Source: Prochlorococcus sp. scB241_528N17
GTDB lineage: Bacteria > Cyanobacteriota > Cyanobacteriia > PCC-6307 > Cyanobiaceae
Direction of reading: 5' to 3'
Assembly (NCBI GenBank): GCA_000634735.1
Contig: JFLG01000077.1
Span: 124,001-188,000, forward strand
Length of the DNA stretch: 64,000 bases
This document shows positions 10,246-20,898 of the stretch, piece by piece; within the stretch, counting starts at the first letter, position 1; each line of letters begins with the position of its first letter. A program made the position numbers and the translations under genes. The notes under the pieces are model-generated. The model ran no database searches, was not told the DNA's origin, and was given only the letters and a program-made list of their open reading frames with translations.

Positions 10246-10329
10246 ATTATTTTCTTAGGATTATTAAGTAGCATTAAAAAAGAGTATCCTAATACTGTAG
10301 ATTAAAATTAATAATTAAAGCAGTAAATA

Positions 10330-10722
10330 ATGAGAGAAAGGGTACTTGGGTATTGGGCACTTTCGTGGGTTGGCTTAATCGGCAACATAATTGCACTTCC
10401 AATAATCGCATTAATAATAAGTTATGGGCCTCCACTAAAAGTTGCGAATATAACTCTTGCCATAAGTCTTGGATGGCCTGCTGCAATTGTTGGAATAGTT
10501 TCTTCAGCAGCTCTTTTAGCAGAGAGAAAATGGGGAGTAACTTTAACTCTGGTATCTTTATCAATGGTAATTTCTGGTATGGGTCCTTATTCAGTTGTGA
10601 GGCTCATAACTCTTCAAGACATTTATGGTGTTGGTGGGTTTACTCTTTTAACAACATTATTAAGTACTTTAGCTCTTCTTTATTGGTGCAATCCGAAACA
10701 TCGAAGAAGTATTAGGTTATAA
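10330..10722 (+). CDS. Conserved small membrane protein, unknown function
   Basis: A 130-residue protein with four predicted membrane helices at roughly 8-30, 38-62, 67-90 and 98-121, and a basic tail (KHRRS) that would lie in the cytoplasm. I do not recognise a functional family; the composition and position look like a picocyanobacterial conserved hypothetical. It lies 84 bases after leuA on the same strand and converges on the HD-domain gene with a 9-base gap. Overlapping frames on both strands have biased, low-complexity products and are not real genes. Confidence 0.7.
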   Translation: MRERVLGYWALSWVGLIGNIIALPIIALIISYGPPLKVANITLAISLGWPAAIVGIVSSAALLAERKWGVTLTLVSLSMVISGMGPYSVVRLITLQDIYGVGGFTLLTTLLSTLALLYWCNPKHRRSIRL

Positions 10723-10731
10723 AATTAAAAA

Positions 10732-12204
10732 TCAAGAAAAAGTATTATTCTTGCTCGTTGGATACTGAATTCTTCTATGTCTAATTCTTTTCCACACATT
10801 CAAGAATGCCTTTTTTATTAGAAAAATCTCCCCTTTCGATAAATTACTATCATCTAATTGTCCATCTTTTTTACGCGAGTAGATAATTTTAGAAATTGTT
10901 TCCAAAGCTTCTTTATCAGATGCATTAATATCCATAGCTCTTAGTGCTGCTTCACATCCATCCGCAAGCATTAAAATAGCTGTTTCTTTGGACTGAGGAA
11001 TAGGGCCTTTGTATCTAAAATAATATTCATTAACGTCGAGATTTTTTTCTTTAGCTTTTTGAAAAAAATATCCCATTTTAAGGGTACCTTGATGTTCAGG
11101 AATAAAATTAGCTATCGGTTTAGGGAGTCTATTTTTTCTTGCAAATTTCAATCCTTCATCAACGTGAGCCTGTAATACTTCTGCACTTTTAATCGGATCA
11201 TCTAATTCGTCATGCGGATTTTTTGAACCATCCTGATTTTCAATAAACCAATTTGGTGCATGTAATTTACCAACATCATGATATAACGCGCCAGTTTTAA
11301 TCAGATCAATATCACCACCAATCATTCTTGTTGCTTCCTCTGCTAAACCACATATAAGTAAAGTATGTTCAAAAGTGCCAGGAGCTTCTAGAGACAATCT
11401 TCTAATTAGAGGTTTCTCTTTATCAGCCAATTCCAGCAATCTCGCTTTAGTTAATAATCCGAATATCGATTCAAAAATAGGAATAAATAAAATTGTAAAA
11501 AGCATAGCTATTGCCAATACCAAGGAATCAGAAAATATATCCCCACTACCTAAAACAAAATCTTGATTATTAAAAAGAGATATTTTATCTTTACCTATTA
11601 ATATCAATTGACTAAAGAAAGATCCTATGGGTACAAAAATTGATAGTTGAAGTAACTGAGCTCTACTTCTTATTCTTCCTCCAAGAAGAGAAACTATTGA
11701 AGCACAAACTAATAAAATAAAAAATAAATTGTTATTGATAACAATTTCTGGGTCAGGCCAAATAAGACTCGCTATTGATACCCAAGCTAAAGCTGTTATG
11801 CTTCCCATTCCTTGAGATATTATTAATGCCGGCGGAATTATCATAGATAATGGACTTATAGTTGAAGCCAAGGCTAATTTTGTAACTTGCACTGCCAAAA
11901 GAAGAGTAATGATCAAGAATATCTGTCTTGAAGAAATTGTTGGATTCTCTTTTTTTGAAACTAATATCAAAACTCCGGAACTAATAAGTATTTCAGTAAA
12001 GGTCAAGAACCAAGAAAAAATATCTGCGATATTTAGAGGCGAGAAAAGAAGTAGTTTATAAGAAGAAATTATTGAAATTAAAATGCATACTAAAAAGATT
12101 ATGAGATTATCTATTCTTGAAATTTTAATTGGTTGTTTTACTGGGACTTGACTTCGCCTCCAAAGATAAAACAATTTCTTTAAGGTAGTTATGATGTTTT
12201 GCAC
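10732..12204 (-). CDS. PgpH-like 7TM-HD phosphodiesterase (putative c-di-AMP hydrolase)
   Basis: A 490-residue membrane protein: about seven hydrophobic helices between residues 33 and 250, then a cytoplasmic HD domain. The HD part shows EAPGTFEHTLL (His280) and ALYHDVGK (His309-Asp310), followed by FIENQDG, NPHDELDDP, AHVDEGL and EHQGT, the pattern of PgpH, which hydrolyses cyclic di-AMP. Listeria PgpH is about 718 residues and begins with an extracytoplasmic 7TMR-HDED domain; that domain is absent here. The start is GTG at 12204. The diadenylate cyclase gene at 37209 makes a c-di-AMP role plausible, but substrate assignment is by family. Confidence 0.82.
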   Translation of the reverse strand: MQNIITTLKKLFYLWRRSQVPVKQPIKISRIDNLIIFLVCILISIISSYKLLLFSPLNIADIFSWFLTFTEILISSGVLILVSKKENPTISSRQIFLIITLLLAVQVTKLALASTISPLSMIIPPALIISQGMGSITALAWVSIASLIWPDPEIVINNNLFFILLVCASIVSLLGGRIRSRAQLLQLSIFVPIGSFFSQLILIGKDKISLFNNQDFVLGSGDIFSDSLVLAIAMLFTILFIPIFESIFGLLTKARLLELADKEKPLIRRLSLEAPGTFEHTLLICGLAEEATRMIGGDIDLIKTGALYHDVGKLHAPNWFIENQDGSKNPHDELDDPIKSAEVLQAHVDEGLKFARKNRLPKPIANFIPEHQGTLKMGYFFQKAKEKNLDVNEYYFRYKGPIPQSKETAILMLADGCEAALRAMDINASDKEALETISKIIYSRKKDGQLDDSNLSKGEIFLIKKAFLNVWKRIRHRRIQYPTSKNNTFS

Positions 12205-12278
12205 AGAATATAGATAAATCTATTTGAATAATTTAGAATTATAGGCATGCTAGGTGTAAAAAGGAGATGTTTTTCTAA

Positions 12279-13175
12279 ATGTCATTAAAATTAGACGGTA
12301 AAAAATTATCTCTTGAAATTGAAGAAAGATTAACTGACTATATCTCTAATAATGAAAAAATTGCAAAAAGATCTCCCGGTTTAGCTGTAATAAGAATAGG
12401 TGAAGACCCCGCGAGTGGTGTATATGTTAATAACAAGGAAAAAGCATGTTCAAGGATTGGAATAAAGAGCTTTATCTTTCATTTAAAAGATAGTGTAGAG
12501 CAAAAAGAAGTTGAACAATTAATAATCAAACTTAATTCTGATAAAGATATTGATGGAATGCTGCTACAACTTCCCATCCCAAAGAAATTTGATGAGCAAA
12601 AACTTATCAGCTATATTAATCCAAGCAAGGATGTAGATGGACTTAATGAGATAAACATCGGCAAACTAGTAAAAAATGAGCCTGCGATGAGATCATGCAC
12701 ACCAGCAGGAATTATTAATTTATTAAAATCCCAAAATATTACAATTGAAGGCAAGAAAATTGTAGTAATAGGAAGAAGTTTGCTCGTTGGGAAACCCCTA
12801 TCGCTTATGTTGTTGAATCTAAATGGCACGGTAACAATTACTCACTCTAAAACATCAAATTTGAATAAAGTTTGCAGAGAAGCCGACATCCTAATTGCGG
12901 CAGCAGGAAAACCCAATCTTGTAGATTCGACTTTTGTGAAAGAAGGCGCAGTAATTATTGATGTGGGAATACATAGATTAAAAAGTTCCAATAAAAATCA
13001 AACTAGATTATGTGGCGATGTATTATTAGAGGATGTCATTTCTAAAGTATTTGCTTACACACCAGTACCAGGAGGTGTTGGACCAATGACAGTAACAATG
13101 TTACTTGTTAATACTATTTTTAGCTGGCAAAAACAATTTGGTTTATCATCAACCCTCAATGATCTTTTGCCATAA
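12279..13175 (+). CDS. folD: Bifunctional methylenetetrahydrofolate dehydrogenase / methenyltetrahydrofolate cyclohydrolase
   Basis: FolD interconverts 5,10-methylene-, 5,10-methenyl- and 10-formyl-tetrahydrofolate, supplying one-carbon units for purines and formyl-Met-tRNA. The 298 residues include Tyr49 and catalytic Lys53 in YVNNKEKAC, the [10 protein letters not shown] segment, [13 protein letters not shown], the NADP loop [11 protein letters not shown], and the C-terminal [14 protein letters not shown] signature. A good AAGGAG ribosome-binding site lies about 12 bases before the ATG. crtE follows after 36 bases on the same strand. Confidence 0.97.
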   Translation: MSLKLDGKKLSLEIEERLTDYISNNEKIAKRSPGLAVIRIGEDPASGVYVNNKEKACSRIGIKSFIFHLKDSVEQKEVEQLIIKLNSDKDIDGMLLQLPIPKKFDEQKLISYINPSKDVDGLNEINIGKLVKNEPAMRSCTPAGIINLLKSQNITIEGKKIVVIGRSLLVGKPLSLMLLNLNGTVTITHSKTSNLNKVCREADILIAAAGKPNLVDSTFVKEGAVIIDVGIHRLKSSNKNQTRLCGDVLLEDVISKVFAYTPVPGGVGPMTVTMLLVNTIFSWQKQFGLSSTLNDLLP

Positions 13176-13211
13176 ACTCCAAGATGATTTTTTTTTTACT
13201 AAAGGTATAAA

Positions 13212-14114
13212 ATGACTGAAGTTATAAATAGTATTTCTGATTTTGAAAAATATCTTAAAAACACAAAAAAGGTTGTAGAAGAAGCACTTGATTTTTCCTT
13301 GGGCCCTGAGAACCCAGAATTATTAAGAGAATCAATGAGATATTCCCTCTTAGCTGGAGGGAAAAGAATACGTCCAATTTTATGTTTAGCATCTTGCGCA
13401 CTGGCTGGAGGAGAACCCTCTCTTGCAGTACCTACTGCGGTAGCAATAGAAATGATCCACACAATGTCCTTGATTCATGATGATCTACCCGCCATGGATA
13501 ATGATGACTTGAGGAGAGGTAGGCCGACTAATCATAAAGTATATGGAGATGCAATAGCTATTCTTGCAGGGGATGCTTTATTAACAAGGGCTTTTGAAAT
13601 GGTCTCTTTAAGAAGCCCTGGGGTCGATCCAAATAGATTATTAAATGTAGTTGGCGAATTATCCCTAGTTGCTGGAGCACCAGGCCTAGTCGGGGGACAA
13701 GTTGTTGATTTGGAATGTGAAGGCAAAGAAGTCGACCTTGAAACTCTCGAATATATACATCTTCACAAGACTGGGGCTTTATTAAAGGCCTGCGTAAGAA
13801 CAGGCGCGATGATAGCAGGGGCTAACGAAAAATTATTACAAGCTCTGACAACATATGCAGAGGGAATTGGTTTAGCCTTCCAAATAATAGATGATATTCT
13901 TGATTTAACTTCCAGCAGTGAAAAGCTTGGCAAAACTGCCGGCAAAGATCTTTTAGCTGACAAAACTACCTACCCTAAATTACTTGGAATGGAAGAGTCA
14001 AAGAAAAGAGCATTTGATTTGGTTGAAAAAGCAAAAAAAGCAATTGAACCTTGGGGTAAAGATGCAAAATATTTAATATCGTTAGCCGACTTTATTACAA
14101 ATAGAGACAGATAA
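13212..14114 (+). CDS. crtE: Geranylgeranyl diphosphate synthase
   Basis: A trans-prenyltransferase that builds C20 GGPP from DMAPP and IPP, the precursor of carotenoids, phytyl chains and quinone tails. The 300 residues carry the first Asp-rich motif DDLPAMD (90-96), the second, DDILD (227-231), and the allylic/IPP segments GGKRIRP, HKTGALL and KTAGKDL. Cyanobacterial members are usually GGPP synthases, although the sequence alone does not exclude shorter-chain activity. It sits between folD and a DUF212 gene, with a 13-base gap to the latter. Confidence 0.93.
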   Translation: MTEVINSISDFEKYLKNTKKVVEEALDFSLGPENPELLRESMRYSLLAGGKRIRPILCLASCALAGGEPSLAVPTAVAIEMIHTMSLIHDDLPAMDNDDLRRGRPTNHKVYGDAIAILAGDALLTRAFEMVSLRSPGVDPNRLLNVVGELSLVAGAPGLVGGQVVDLECEGKEVDLETLEYIHLHKTGALLKACVRTGAMIAGANEKLLQALTTYAEGIGLAFQIIDDILDLTSSSEKLGKTAGKDLLADKTTYPKLLGMEESKKRAFDLVEKAKKAIEPWGKDAKYLISLADFITNRDR

Positions 14115-14127
14115 TTATTTTTAATTT

Positions 14128-14607
14128 ATGTCTGACTTTTTTTCTTTTTTTAATAATTCAGTTCTTTTCTGGAGCCTATTATCCTGTTTTATAGCTCAAT
14201 TTTTTAAAATTTTATTCAATTTCTTTTCAACTGGAGAGATAAGATTTGGAATTATGTTCGAGACGGGTGGTATGCCCTCAAGTCATTCCGCCTTAATAAC
14301 TGGCGCTTCATCTGGTTTAGGTTATGAATTAGGATTTGATAGCGCAATATTCGCATTATCAGTTGCTGTAGGACTAATAGTTATGTATGACGCTAGTGGT
14401 GTTCGAAAATCAGCTGGGATTCAAGCTGCAGAAATTAATAAATTATCAAAAAAACTAGACCCTCAATCTGAATTACAGTTAAAAGAAACCCTGGGTCATA
14501 CAAAAATTGAGGTATTGGTGGGGAGTTTTTTAGGACCATTAATCACTTTGCCTGGAATGTTTTTTTTAGGTTCTCCTCTCAAAATATTTGATTTGATAAT
14601 AAATTAA
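14128..14607 (+). CDS. DUF212 / divergent PAP2 family membrane protein
   Basis: A 159-residue membrane protein with the GGMPSSHSALI motif at about residues 48-58, and MYDASGVRKSAGIQA, ETLGHTKIEVLVGSFLG, typical of DUF212, a family distantly related to PAP2 acid phosphatases and vanadium haloperoxidases. Four hydrophobic segments are visible. A role in dephosphorylating a lipid or prenyl phosphate is possible, and it lies just after crtE, but no substrate is established. The last four bases interlock with the cobB stop codon on the other strand. Confidence 0.85.
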   Translation: MSDFFSFFNNSVLFWSLLSCFIAQFFKILFNFFSTGEIRFGIMFETGGMPSSHSALITGASSGLGYELGFDSAIFALSVAVGLIVMYDASGVRKSAGIQAAEINKLSKKLDPQSELQLKETLGHTKIEVLVGSFLGPLITLPGMFFLGSPLKIFDLIIN

Positions 14608-15995
14608 GAATTCTTTGAAAAAGTAATTTGTGTGGCATTTATAAAGTTTTTTGCGACTTCTGGAGAACTTGGCAGATGTAAGTGAATCCAACTTGCGTGT
14701 AATTTTTCATCAAAAAAGCCTTCATTTTTGTATTCGGTTTTCCAAGATTTAATTTTCCATGGGGAAGAAAGTTTCTTCTGATGCTCAGCTTTTCCAGAAT
14801 CAAGTTCAGATAAATTATTTTCAATTTCCCAATAATGAAATTCATGTCCTCTAATTAATTGATTTTGTTTAATTATTGGAGTATCTTTTAAACCCTCAAT
14901 GTATCTATAACCTACTGAAAGTTTACTTTTTTTTGATCTAAAAGGCAGGATGCCACTCATTTTATGATTTTTACCATTTTCATCTTTTATGAAGTCTCCT
15001 AAAATCATCATCCCTCCACACTCAGCATATATAAATCCATTTTTGCGGAATTTCTTTAACGAATTTAAGCTTTTTGTAGAGTTACTTATATGATCAGCAT
15101 ATTTTTCAGGAAACCCACCAGGAATAATTAAAGAAGAAGCCTCATTAGGTATTTCTTCATCATCATAAATACTCCATGAAATCAATGGTATACCTATTTC
15201 TCTTAAAAACTCCTTAGTTTCAGGATATTGAAAATGAAAGATTTTATCTTCTGCAATTGCGATAGGTTTACTTTTGTCTATTTTAAAATCTTTAAAATTG
15301 AAGGAATTAAATATCTTTTTTTGAGGAGATTTCAGAAATTTAATAAGAGAAAATACATCAAGATTTCTTTCTGCGAAATTTGCAAAATATTCAACATCAA
15401 TTTGTTTTACATTATCCATAGGAGATATCAAACCTAAATTAGCTTTGTTTAAAGTTATTTTTGAATCAGATGGTAAAAAACCAAGAATTTCGATATCTTC
15501 ATTTTTAAAAACTTCTTTGATTAATTTTTTATGCCTATCTGAATTGACGTTGTTAAATATAATTCCAGCTATTGACAACTCACTATCGAAATCTCTAAAA
15601 CCTCGAATAGTCGCCAAAAGAGAAGCTACTTGACCTCTAGCATTAACAACAAAAATTATTGGAGCATTGAGAAGTTTAGAGATATTTGCTGTGCTGGAAT
15701 AACTTGTTGACCCTAGTCCATCAAACAGACCCATTGCTCCTTCAATTAACGCGAATTCATATTTCAAAGAATGTTTAAAAAAACTTTGTTGAACCCATTC
15801 CTCACCACTTAAAAAAATATCTAAATTCCTACAAATAGGTTGGCCAATAGAGCTAAGTTGTTGTTGATCAAGATAATCTGGGCCAACCTTGAAAGTTTGT
15901 AATTTTATACCTTTTGAGAACGCCCAACAAGAGAGCAAAAGAGATAATGTAGTTTTCCCGCTATCAGTTGAAGGGGAAGATATTACACAAGGCAT
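14604..15995 (-). CDS. cobB: Cobyrinic acid a,c-diamide synthase
   Basis: ATP- and glutamine-dependent enzyme that amidates the a and c side chains of cobyrinate in adenosylcobalamin (pseudocobalamin in cyanobacteria) synthesis. The 463 residues have the N-terminal P-loop SSPSTDSGKTTLSLLL (6-21), the substrate loop KVGPDYLD, EGAMGLFDG, and a C-terminal class I amidotransferase domain with IIPGGFPE and nucleophile Cys326 in AECGGMMILG. It could equally be named cbiA. It begins 3 bases downstream of the opcA stop, so it is probably co-transcribed with zwf and opcA. Confidence 0.95.
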   Translation of the reverse strand: MPCVISSPSTDSGKTTLSLLLSCWAFSKGIKLQTFKVGPDYLDQQQLSSIGQPICRNLDIFLSGEEWVQQSFFKHSLKYEFALIEGAMGLFDGLGSTSYSSTANISKLLNAPIIFVVNARGQVASLLATIRGFRDFDSELSIAGIIFNNVNSDRHKKLIKEVFKNEDIEILGFLPSDSKITLNKANLGLISPMDNVKQIDVEYFANFAERNLDVFSLIKFLKSPQKKIFNSFNFKDFKIDKSKPIAIAEDKIFHFQYPETKEFLREIGIPLISWSIYDDEEIPNEASSLIIPGGFPEKYADHISNSTKSLNSLKKFRKNGFIYAECGGMMILGDFIKDENGKNHKMSGILPFRSKKSKLSVGYRYIEGLKDTPIIKQNQLIRGHEFHYWEIENNLSELDSGKAEHQKKLSSPWKIKSWKTEYKNEGFFDEKLHASWIHLHLPSSPEVAKNFINATQITFSKNS

Positions 15996-15998
15996 CTA

Positions 15999-17300
15999 TT
16001 AGTTATTCAAACCATTAAATATTTGAAGAGCTACTCTAATAGAATTTTCAAAAAGAGGACTGGTATTACCTCTACTACTTCCCAATAATTTACTAACATC
16101 GTATTCTGATGTAGAAAAAGAACTTGGAACAACTTGTTCTATTAATTCCATATTAGCCATTCCCCCTGCTTCAAGTCTCATACATTCCACTGATTCACAG
16201 CCAAGTATTACACAAGTGTTATTTTTTTGAACTTCACTAATTTTTGAAATCAGCCTCAATCCAATAACTTGTCCTAAATGAATACTTGGATTTCCCAAAG
16301 ATAAGGGATTAATTGATGTAGAAATTATTTCACCATTAATTCTTTCAAACTCTATTTTTGTTGATTCTGTATCCCTTTCAACTTTTAGAAAAGACCAACC
16401 AAGTTTATCGCTAATCCATGAAATCAAAAACAATGCCTGAATCATATGATCTCCCGCGATATCAATGTCAATATCGGTAATATGATCCAAAATTGGTCTC
16501 CTCGAAGGCGGATCAAAAATCATTGCCAATGATTCCCTCCAATTTTTCAATCTAACCCAATTCAAATCATTAATAGCTTTATTTGAATTATTTAATTGAT
16601 CTAAAACTTTTAAACATCTTTGAGGCGATCCAAGAGCAGTATCAATTATTAACCTTTGACCATAATCAGTGAAATATTCGAAGATTTCGGGTGACTCATC
16701 CAAGCTTCCATTCCACCACAACCATGAAGGTAACTCATCAATAGATAATTCATCAATTATTTTTAATCCTTTATTAGATATTGAGGCCGAGTCCCCCCTA
16801 ATAACAACTAAGTCCCCACATATAGGTTGCATAGCTGGGGTATCACTTAATGGACAGTAAGCGGATACAAAAGTTTTGATATCTGAATTTTTATTTAATG
16901 TTGGCGCTAGAGTTATTAATCTTCTTGGATTCAATGTACTTATCGTTGATTCAAAAAATTGTCCTCTAAAATCTTCAAAGTCTTTATTAGATAAATTTTC
17001 CTTCAACAAATTCAATAATTCTTCACTATTAAGTGAAGTAGTGATAGGAAGTCCTTGATCTAATATAAATTTTTTAGCAACTTCAATTATCTCTGGACTT
17101 AAATTTCCAGTAATTGGTCCATTTACTAATCCTTTTTGAACCAAACATTGTTCTAGCCAAGCAGGCTGCCAGACTATTAATGTGAAAGTATTAGCTCCAC
17201 TATTATCTTTATCTTCTGAAATCCATAATTTATTAAGGTAATTAGAAATTTCCTGATAAGGCAGCTCTAAAGGGGTTTGTAGTGTAAGTTGGGGTTTCAT
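15999..17300 (-). CDS. opcA: Glucose-6-phosphate dehydrogenase assembly protein OpcA
   Basis: OpcA activates Zwf in cyanobacteria, promoting its active oligomer and linking it to redox control of the oxidative pentose phosphate pathway. The 433 residues match the family in length and show the opening LQTPLELPYQEIS, the central GDLVVIRGDSAS and the region near ERDTESTKIEFER. It starts 2 bases after the zwf stop, the usual zwf-opcA arrangement. The enzyme class rests on gene context as well as sequence, and both agree. Confidence 0.94.
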   Translation of the reverse strand: MKPQLTLQTPLELPYQEISNYLNKLWISEDKDNSGANTFTLIVWQPAWLEQCLVQKGLVNGPITGNLSPEIIEVAKKFILDQGLPITTSLNSEELLNLLKENLSNKDFEDFRGQFFESTISTLNPRRLITLAPTLNKNSDIKTFVSAYCPLSDTPAMQPICGDLVVIRGDSASISNKGLKIIDELSIDELPSWLWWNGSLDESPEIFEYFTDYGQRLIIDTALGSPQRCLKVLDQLNNSNKAINDLNWVRLKNWRESLAMIFDPPSRRPILDHITDIDIDIAGDHMIQALFLISWISDKLGWSFLKVERDTESTKIEFERINGEIISTSINPLSLGNPSIHLGQVIGLRLISKISEVQKNNTCVILGCESVECMRLEAGGMANMELIEQVVPSSFSTSEYDVSKLLGSSRGNTSPLFENSIRVALQIFNGLNN

Positions 17301-17302
17301 TT

Positions 17303-18826
17303 TTAGGGTCTACGCCAGAAAATATTATCTTTTGAAATTAATTGATCTGACTCAGGAGGTCCCCATGTCATAGATTCATAATTATAAATAGGTAACTTCC
17401 AGGGAGAATTATCCATCAATTCTATTAATGGAGTATAAAGTTTCCAGGCTGCCTCTACCTCATCACTTCGAGTAAATAATGTTGGATCAGAGAGCATTGC
17501 ATCAGCTAATAATCTTACATAGCCTTCATCTGAGGGTTCTCCAAATGATTCATCATAAGAAAATTCCATCTCAACAGGTCTTGATTTCATTCCAGAACCA
17601 GGAGATTTTACCTCAAATTTGAAAGTAGCACCTTCATTTGGCTGAATTCTAAGGATAAGTTGATTTGGGGCAGGATTTATTATTGTTGATTCAAATAAAT
17701 GAACAGGAACGTCTTTAAAAGTCAAGACAATTTCTCCAAGTCTTTTAGGTAGTCTTTTACCTGTTCTCAAATAAAAAGGAACCCCTTGCCAACGCCAGTT
17801 ATCAACGAAAACTTTCGTCGCAATATAAGTTTCTGTTGTGCTATTACTATTAACACCATCTTCATGCCTATATCCTTTGAGTCGATTTGAAATATTCCCT
17901 CCCTCTCCATATTGACCTCTTATGCAGCAATTCCACGGTTCATTTTCGTCAGCAAGTTTTGAAGCTTGAAGAACCTTAGCTTTTTCATTTCTTATCGCTT
18001 CTGGTTCAAATTTTCCAGGAGGTTCCATTGCAGTAACTGCAAGCATTTGAGTCATATGATTTTGAAGCATATCCCGTAAAGCACCTGAGCTTTCGTAATA
18101 ACCTGCTCTATCTTCAACACCAACTGTTTCAGATGAAGTAATTTGAACACTTGATATATAATTCCTGTTCCAGATTGGTTCAAAAATAGTGTTAGCAAAC
18201 CTCAAAACAAGAATATTCTGAACTGTCTCTTTACCTAAATAATGATCAATCCTATAAATCTGACTTTCTTCAGCGCAACTTTGAACTATCTTATTCAATT
18301 TTTTTGCACTTGAATAATCTCTTCCAAAAGGTTTTTCAATTACTAAACGACTTTTCTTAGGGTCATCTAAAAGGCCAGCCACTTTTAGAGCTTTACATCC
18401 ACTTGCATAGAAATTCGGAGATACTGATAAATAAAATGTTCTATTCCCATGAGTAGCTTGTGTTTTGTCAATTTCATTTAATCTTCTAGAAAGCCTTACG
18501 ACATGATCACTTTGTTGTAGGTCAACTGGTTCATAGAAAAGATAATTGGAAAATTGTTCCCACTCCCTTTCTTTACCAGATATTTGATTTGATAACTTTA
18601 CTTTCATCTTTTCTCTAAACTCATTATCAGTCCAAGGTCTTCTAGCACAACCAACTATTCCAAATTCACTAGGAATTCTTCTTTGCAAATAGAGTTCAAA
18701 TAAGGCTGGTATTAATTTTCTATGAGTAAGGTCTCCACTAGCCCCAAAAATTACTAAACATTGTGGAGATATGACTCTTTCCTGCCGTAAACCTAATCTT
18801 AGAGGATTACTTAAAGTTGATGGCAT
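17303..18826 (-). CDS. zwf: Glucose-6-phosphate 1-dehydrogenase
   Basis: Oxidises glucose 6-phosphate to 6-phosphogluconolactone and makes NADPH, the entry to the oxidative pentose phosphate pathway used at night. The 507 residues have the dinucleotide fold FGASGDLTHRKLIPAL (28-43), the substrate signature RIDHYLGKETVQN, and VIEKPFGRD. It is the first gene of zwf-opcA-cobB and follows petH on the same strand after about 110 bases. Cyanophages exploit this pathway during infection, but nothing here indicates phage origin. Confidence 0.97.
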   Translation of the reverse strand: MPSTLSNPLRLGLRQERVISPQCLVIFGASGDLTHRKLIPALFELYLQRRIPSEFGIVGCARRPWTDNEFREKMKVKLSNQISGKEREWEQFSNYLFYEPVDLQQSDHVVRLSRRLNEIDKTQATHGNRTFYLSVSPNFYASGCKALKVAGLLDDPKKSRLVIEKPFGRDYSSAKKLNKIVQSCAEESQIYRIDHYLGKETVQNILVLRFANTIFEPIWNRNYISSVQITSSETVGVEDRAGYYESSGALRDMLQNHMTQMLAVTAMEPPGKFEPEAIRNEKAKVLQASKLADENEPWNCCIRGQYGEGGNISNRLKGYRHEDGVNSNSTTETYIATKVFVDNWRWQGVPFYLRTGKRLPKRLGEIVLTFKDVPVHLFESTIINPAPNQLILRIQPNEGATFKFEVKSPGSGMKSRPVEMEFSYDESFGEPSDEGYVRLLADAMLSDPTLFTRSDEVEAAWKLYTPLIELMDNSPWKLPIYNYESMTWGPPESDQLISKDNIFWRRP

Positions 18827-18936
18827 ATTTTTAGTATTCTTTATTTAAAATCCTCTTTTTTTCAAATATTAGCTACATATTGTGTCTAAACCAAAAAGTA
18901 TTTAGTATGTGAAACTTAAATCTAAATGTTAAAGGT

Positions 18937-20052
<1,116 letters not shown>

Positions 20053-20078
20053 TTAGATTTCTTTTATAAAAGATTATC

Positions 20079-20100
20079 AATTTGTAGTTTAATTTGTAGT
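20079..20100. repeat. Tandem 10-base direct repeat upstream of petH
   Basis: AATTTGTAGT occurs at 20079-20088 and again at 20091-20100, a 12-base period, 30-51 bases before the petH start codon. The spacing of about one helical turn could suit a protein-binding site, but it may be chance in AT-rich DNA. No known cyanobacterial operator consensus fits it. Confidence 0.3.
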
Positions 20101-20230
20101 GATTTTACAAAAATGGTTACGTTTTGAGATCGGGATAAATAGAAGAAATTATTTTAATTTTTCAGTATTTGTTGTTTTTATCAGTATAGTTACACAGAAA
20201 TAATTTTTTATTTAATTAAAAAATTCATTT

Positions 20231-20773
20231 ATGAATAATCCTCAAGAATCAGTAGATCATTCAAAGAACAATGATTACGGGACAATTGAGCAGACCATGG
20301 AGAAGTTTTCCGGTGGGACAAGACGACTGGCGGCTCAACTTACAACTTCTGCAAGTTTTGATTCTTTGTGGAGTGTTTTAACAGATTATGATCGGCTAAA
20401 TCTCTACATACCAAATCTTTTATCGAGCAAAAAAATATTTCAGAAAGGGAATAATGTCCACCTTAAACAAGTTGGGGCTCAAGATTTCCTTGGCATGAAG
20501 TTTTCAGCTGAAGTAACTATAGATTTATTTGAAGATAAGGAGCTTGGCCTCTTAAAATTTAATTTAATAAAAGGAGATTTCAGAAAGTTTGAGGGTAGTT
20601 GGAAAATTCAAAATATTAAAAATACTTCAACAAACTCATTAATTTATGATCTTACTGTTCAAGGTTGTCAATGGATGCCAATAGGGATGATAGAGAAAAG
20701 ACTGAAAAAGGATCTTTCAGAAAATTTAATTGCCGTAGATAGGCAAGCAAAATATTCAAAAAGATCGTTATAA
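20231..20773 (+). CDS. SRPBCC (START/Bet v1-like) family protein
   Basis: A 180-residue protein of the polyketide cyclase/dehydrase or COQ10-type lipid-binding fold. The conserved part runs from about residue 35 to 175, with AQLTTSASFDSLWSVLTDYDRLNLYIPNL and later VQLK-type and GSWKIQ strands. Such proteins bind hydrophobic ligands; in cyanobacteria several copies exist and their ligands are unknown. It is divergent from petH across 181 bases, with a TATAGT box about 45 bases before the ATG. tRNA-Glu converges on it from the other strand 11 bases downstream. Confidence 0.8.
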   Translation: MNNPQESVDHSKNNDYGTIEQTMEKFSGGTRRLAAQLTTSASFDSLWSVLTDYDRLNLYIPNLLSSKKIFQKGNNVHLKQVGAQDFLGMKFSAEVTIDLFEDKELGLLKFNLIKGDFRKFEGSWKIQNIKNTSTNSLIYDLTVQGCQWMPIGMIEKRLKKDLSENLIAVDRQAKYSKRSL

Positions 20774-20784
20774 AGTTAAATTAA

Positions 20785-20857
20785 TAGCCCCAAGGGGATT
20801 CGAACCCCTGTCGCCTCCGTGAAAGGGAGGTGTCCTAGGCCTCTAGACGATGGGGCC
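20785..20857 (-). tRNA. tRNA-Glu (anticodon UUC)
   Basis: A 73-base cloverleaf on the minus strand. The acceptor stem GGCCCCA pairs with TGGGGCT (G1-U72 wobble) and the discriminator is A73. The anticodon stem-loop CCTCC-CTTTCAC-GGAGG places anticodon TTC at bases 20821-20823, and the T-arm is AGGGG-TTCGAAT-CCCCT. The 3' CCA is not encoded and must be added. Besides translation, Glu-tRNA feeds 5-aminolevulinate synthesis and so chlorophyll. It lies 41 bases downstream of the sasA stop codon on the same strand. Confidence 0.97.
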
Positions 20858-20865
20858 AGGAAATT

Positions 20866-20871
20866 AGCATA
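20866..20871 (-). promoter_or_regulatory. Possible -10 box of tRNA-Glu
   Basis: TATGCT on the minus strand, eight bases before the mature tRNA 5' end. It would give a start site within a few bases of the tRNA. No clear -35 element is seen, so this is tentative. Confidence 0.35.
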
Positions 20872-20898
20872 ACAGCTTATTAAAAACTAAGAGTAAGG

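Noticed and set aside
10255..10292. Inverted repeat TTAGGAT/ATCCTAA after leuA
   Set aside because: Seven pairs with a 24-base loop and no T tract is too weak to call a terminator.
10353..10715. Overlapping frames across the small membrane protein gene
   Set aside because: Their products are rich in Cys, Asn and Ser with no plausible fold; the 130-residue reading has clean membrane helices.
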